NCBI RefSeq assembly: GCF_003751305.1
Contig: NZ_RJKV01000003.1
Span: 186,001-250,000, forward strand
Length of the DNA: 64,000 bases
DNA from: Stenotrophomonas rhizophila
GTDB taxonomy: Bacteria; Pseudomonadota; Gammaproteobacteria; Xanthomonadales; Xanthomonadaceae
Direction: 5' to 3'
Part shown: one piece after another, positions 61,622 through 64,000 of the stretch
How positions within the stretch are numbered: position 1 is the stretch's first letter
How the letters are laid out: each line of letters opens with the position of its first letter
The notes under the pieces: model-generated
Database searches by the model: none
What the model saw: only the letters and a program-made list of their open reading frames with translations
What the model was told of the DNA's origin: nothing
Position numbers and translations under genes: made by a program

Positions 61622-64000
61622 ATGACCGTCCAACTTCGACCGCGTGCTGCGCTGCTGGCTGTCGCGCTCTCCGCCGCACTGGGCTCACTGGCGCCCGCAC
61701 CGGTCCTGGCCAAGCCGGCCACGGTGGCCAAGGTCGACATTCCGTTCGAGCAGTTCACCCTGCCCAACGGCCTGCGCGTGGTGGTGCACACCGACCGCAA
61801 GGCGCCGATCGTGGCCGTCAACATCTGGTACCACGTGGGCAGCAAGGACGAACCCGCCGGCCGCACCGGCTTTGCGCACCTGTTCGAACATCTGATGTTC
61901 CAGGGCAGCGAGAACCACGACGGCGAGTATTTCGAGCCCTTCAAGCAGGTCGGCGTGACCGGCCAGAACGGCACCACCAATACCGACCGCACCAACTACT
62001 TCGAGAACGTGCCCACCACGGCGCTGGACATGGCGCTGTGGATGGAGTCCGACCGCATGGGCCATCTGCTCGGTGCGATCGACCAGGCCGCCCTGGACGA
62101 ACAGCGCGGCGTGGTCCAGAACGAAAAGCGCCAGGGCGAGAACCAGCCCTATGGCCAGGTCTGGGAAAAGCTGACCCGCGCGATGTACCCGGCAGGGCAT
62201 CCGTATCATCACAGCGTGATCGGCTCGATGAACGATCTCAACGCCGCCTCGCTGGACGACGTGAAGACCTGGTTCCGCACCTGGTACGGCCCGAACAACG
62301 CGGTGCTGGTGCTGGCAGGTGACATCGATCTGGCCACGGCGAAGGAAAAGGTCGCCAAGTACTTCGGCGACATCCCGGCCGGCCCGAGCATGGCCCAGCC
62401 CAAGGTGGACGTGGCCAAGCGTGAGAAGAGCACGCGTGATGTGATGACCGACAAGGTGCCGCAGGCGCGCATCTACCGCGCGTGGAACGTCGCCCAGGTC
62501 GGCACCACCGACATCGACCAGCTGCAGCTGTTCGCGCAGGTTCTCGGCGGTGCGAAGTCCTCGCGCCTGGACCAGCGCCTGCTGCACCAGGACAAGCTGG
62601 TGGACAACATCAGCGCCGGCGCCTACAGCTCGCAGCTGGGCTCGAACTTCGTGATCATGGCAAGCGTCAAGCAGGGCGTGGACCCGGCCAGGGTCGAGGC
62701 GATCATCGATGAGGAGGTCAAGCGCCTGGCCAAGGACGGTCCGACCGCCGATGAGCTGAGCCGCGGCAAGACTGCCTTCCGCGCCGGCTTCATCCGCGGC
62801 ATCGAGCGCATCGGCGGTTTCGGCGGCAAGGCCGACGCGCTGGCCGAGTGCACCGTGTACGAAGGTGACCCGGGCTGCTTCCGCAAGTCGCTGGCCACCA
62901 TCGATGCGGCCACCGCTGCGCAGGTGCGTGATGTCGGTGCCAAGTGGCTGGGTGCTGGGGACCACACGATCGTGGTCGAACCCGGCGCGCGCGTTGCCCT
63001 GGCCGAACTGCCCTCGGAAACGCCCAAGCCGTTCACCGTGCCCGCGGTGGATCCCAGCTTCACGACCCTGGCCAAGCAGGTCGACCGCAGCACCGGCGTG
63101 CCGCAGACCAAGACCTTCCCGGACCTGAAGTTCCCGGAGCTGCACCGCGCCACGCTGAAGAACGGCACCCAGGTGATCCTGGCCGAGCGTCACGACATCC
63201 CGGTCGTGCAGTTCAGCTATGAGTTCCCGGGCGGCTTCACTGCCGACCAGGGCCGCAAGTCCGGCACCGCGAACTTCACCATGGGCCTGCTCACCGAGGG
63301 CGCCGGCAAGCTCGGCGCGCTGCCGTTCGCCGATGCCGTCGATGCACTGGGCGCCAAGCTCGATGCCTCCGCCTCGCTGGACAGCACCAGCGTGTACCTG
63401 TCCGCGCTGAAGGAAAACCTGGCCCCGTCGCTGGCCCTGTATGCGGACATGCTGCGCCAGCCGCGTTTCGACCAGAGCGAGATCGATCGCATCAAGGCGA
63501 CCTGGATCGCCGGCATCCAGCAGGAAAAGGTCAACCCGAGCGCCGTGGCCATGCGCGTGATGCCGACGCTGCTGTACGGCGCCGGCCATCCGTATGCCAT
63601 CCCGTTCACGGGTAGCGGCAATGAAGTGGACATCCAGTCCATGACCCGCGAAGACCTGGTCGATTTCCACCGTGATTGGCTGCGCCCGGAGCAGGGCACG
63701 CTGATCGTGGTCGGCGACACCACGCTGAAGGAAATCGTGCCCTTGCTGGAACGTCAGCTCGGCAACTGGAAGGCCGAGGGTCCGGCGCCGCAGGTCAAGG
63801 CCCCGGTGGATGTGGCACGGCCGACCCAGGCCCGTGTGTACCTGATCGACCAGCCGGGCGCGGTGCAGGCCAACCTGTTCGCCAGCCAGGTGGTGCCTTC
63901 CTCCAAGGACCCGGGTTCGACCCGCTTCGACATCGCCAACGGCGTGCTCGGCGGTGATTTCACCTCGCGCCTGAACATGAACCTGCGTGAGCAGAAGCAC
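61622..64000 (+). CDS. M16-family zinc metallopeptidase (3' end beyond window)
   Basis: The partial protein (793 codons to the window end, still open) has a signal peptide (LLAVALSAALGSLAPAPVLA) and a first peptidase domain with the inverted zinc motif HLFEH (His at about residues 86 and 90, Glu at 89). A second M16 repeat (about from residue 505; LKNGTQVILAERHDIPVVQF) lacks the zinc motif, as usual in two-domain periplasmic M16 enzymes. AAGGA lies six bases before the ATG. Substrate unknown. Confidence 0.93.
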   Translation, partial: MTVQLRPRAALLAVALSAALGSLAPAPVLAKPATVAKVDIPFEQFTLPNGLRVVVHTDRKAPIVAVNIWYHVGSKDEPAGRTGFAHLFEHLMFQGSENHDGEYFEPFKQVGVTGQNGTTNTDRTNYFENVPTTALDMALWMESDRMGHLLGAIDQAALDEQRGVVQNEKRQGENQPYGQVWEKLTRAMYPAGHPYHHSVIGSMNDLNAASLDDVKTWFRTWYGPNNAVLVLAGDIDLATAKEKVAKYFGDIPAGPSMAQPKVDVAKREKSTRDVMTDKVPQARIYRAWNVAQVGTTDIDQLQLFAQVLGGAKSSRLDQRLLHQDKLVDNISAGAYSSQLGSNFVIMASVKQGVDPARVEAIIDEEVKRLAKDGPTADELSRGKTAFRAGFIRGIERIGGFGGKADALAECTVYEGDPGCFRKSLATIDAATAAQVRDVGAKWLGAGDHTIVVEPGARVALAELPSETPKPFTVPAVDPSFTTLAKQVDRSTGVPQTKTFPDLKFPELHRATLKNGTQVILAERHDIPVVQFSYEFPGGFTADQGRKSGTANFTMGLLTEGAGKLGALPFADAVDALGAKLDASASLDSTSVYLSALKENLAPSLALYADMLRQPRFDQSEIDRIKATWIAGIQQEKVNPSAVAMRVMPTLLYGAGHPYAIPFTGSGNEVDIQSMTREDLVDFHRDWLRPEQGTLIVVGDTTLKEIVPLLERQLGNWKAEGPAPQVKAPVDVARPTQARVYLIDQPGAVQANLFASQVVPSSKDPGSTRFDIANGVLGGDFTSRLNMNLREQKH

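Overview
The window is GC-rich chromosomal DNA from a gamma-proteobacterium of the Xanthomonadaceae, most likely Stenotrophomonas. The reasons are the gene content (Ax21-type outer-membrane protein, tandem periplasmic Cu/Zn superoxide dismutase lipoproteins, glnA-glnK-amtB and ntrBC, hemDXY), strong codon bias to G/C, and palindromic GTAG-type REP elements of the kind known from Stenotrophomonas. No rRNA, tRNA or CRISPR array was seen.

Layout. 1-9.2 kb: envelope and lipid genes (phospholipase D-like lipoprotein, hot-dog thioesterase, acyltransferase, YheT-type hydrolase, TPR-sulfotransferase protein, PEBP protein, META/DUF4377 lipoprotein, uppP). 9.2-13 kb: nitrogen assimilation, glnA behind a consensus sigma-54 promoter with two upstream NtrC-type palindromes, then glnK-amtB. 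13.3-34.5 kb: a two-partner secretion / contact-dependent inhibition locus. It holds a TpsB/CdiB transporter, a 5438-residue CdiA-like exoprotein, a small membrane protein in the immunity position, and about 2.7 kb of broken cdiA tails, an IS3 remnant and three more small three-helix membrane proteins. 34.5-37.6 kb: amiD-like amidase, mltA, an orphan Imm53 immunity gene and a ChaN-like lipoprotein. 38-40.5 kb: ntrB-ntrC, with an NtrC palindrome abutting the ntrB start codon. 40.6-48.6 kb: two sodC genes, two unknown proteins, a thiolase, and hemY-hemX-hemD read leftwards. 48.7-52 kb: rhodanese, secB, gpsA, Ax21. 52.3-64 kb: a response regulator divergent from a BvgS-like hybrid kinase, a cytochrome c lipoprotein, ETF-quinone oxidoreductase, an acyl-CoA dehydrogenase, trmL, a small repeat-containing secreted protein, and an M16 peptidase cut by the window end.

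How they connect. The glnA, glnK-amtB and ntrBC blocks form one nitrogen circuit: NtrC acts on sigma-54 at glnA and probably represses its own operon at ntrB. ETF-QO, the acyl-CoA dehydrogenase and the thiolase belong to acyl-CoA oxidation. The most interesting part is the CDI locus. Its promoter looks like a FliA (sigma-28) promoter. Its toxin end looks like a zinc phospholipase C/nuclease-type domain. Its immunity candidate appears to have three downstream relatives in the debris, all with three membrane helices and most with a Glu just before the third helix, which suggests repeated replacement of toxin-immunity modules.
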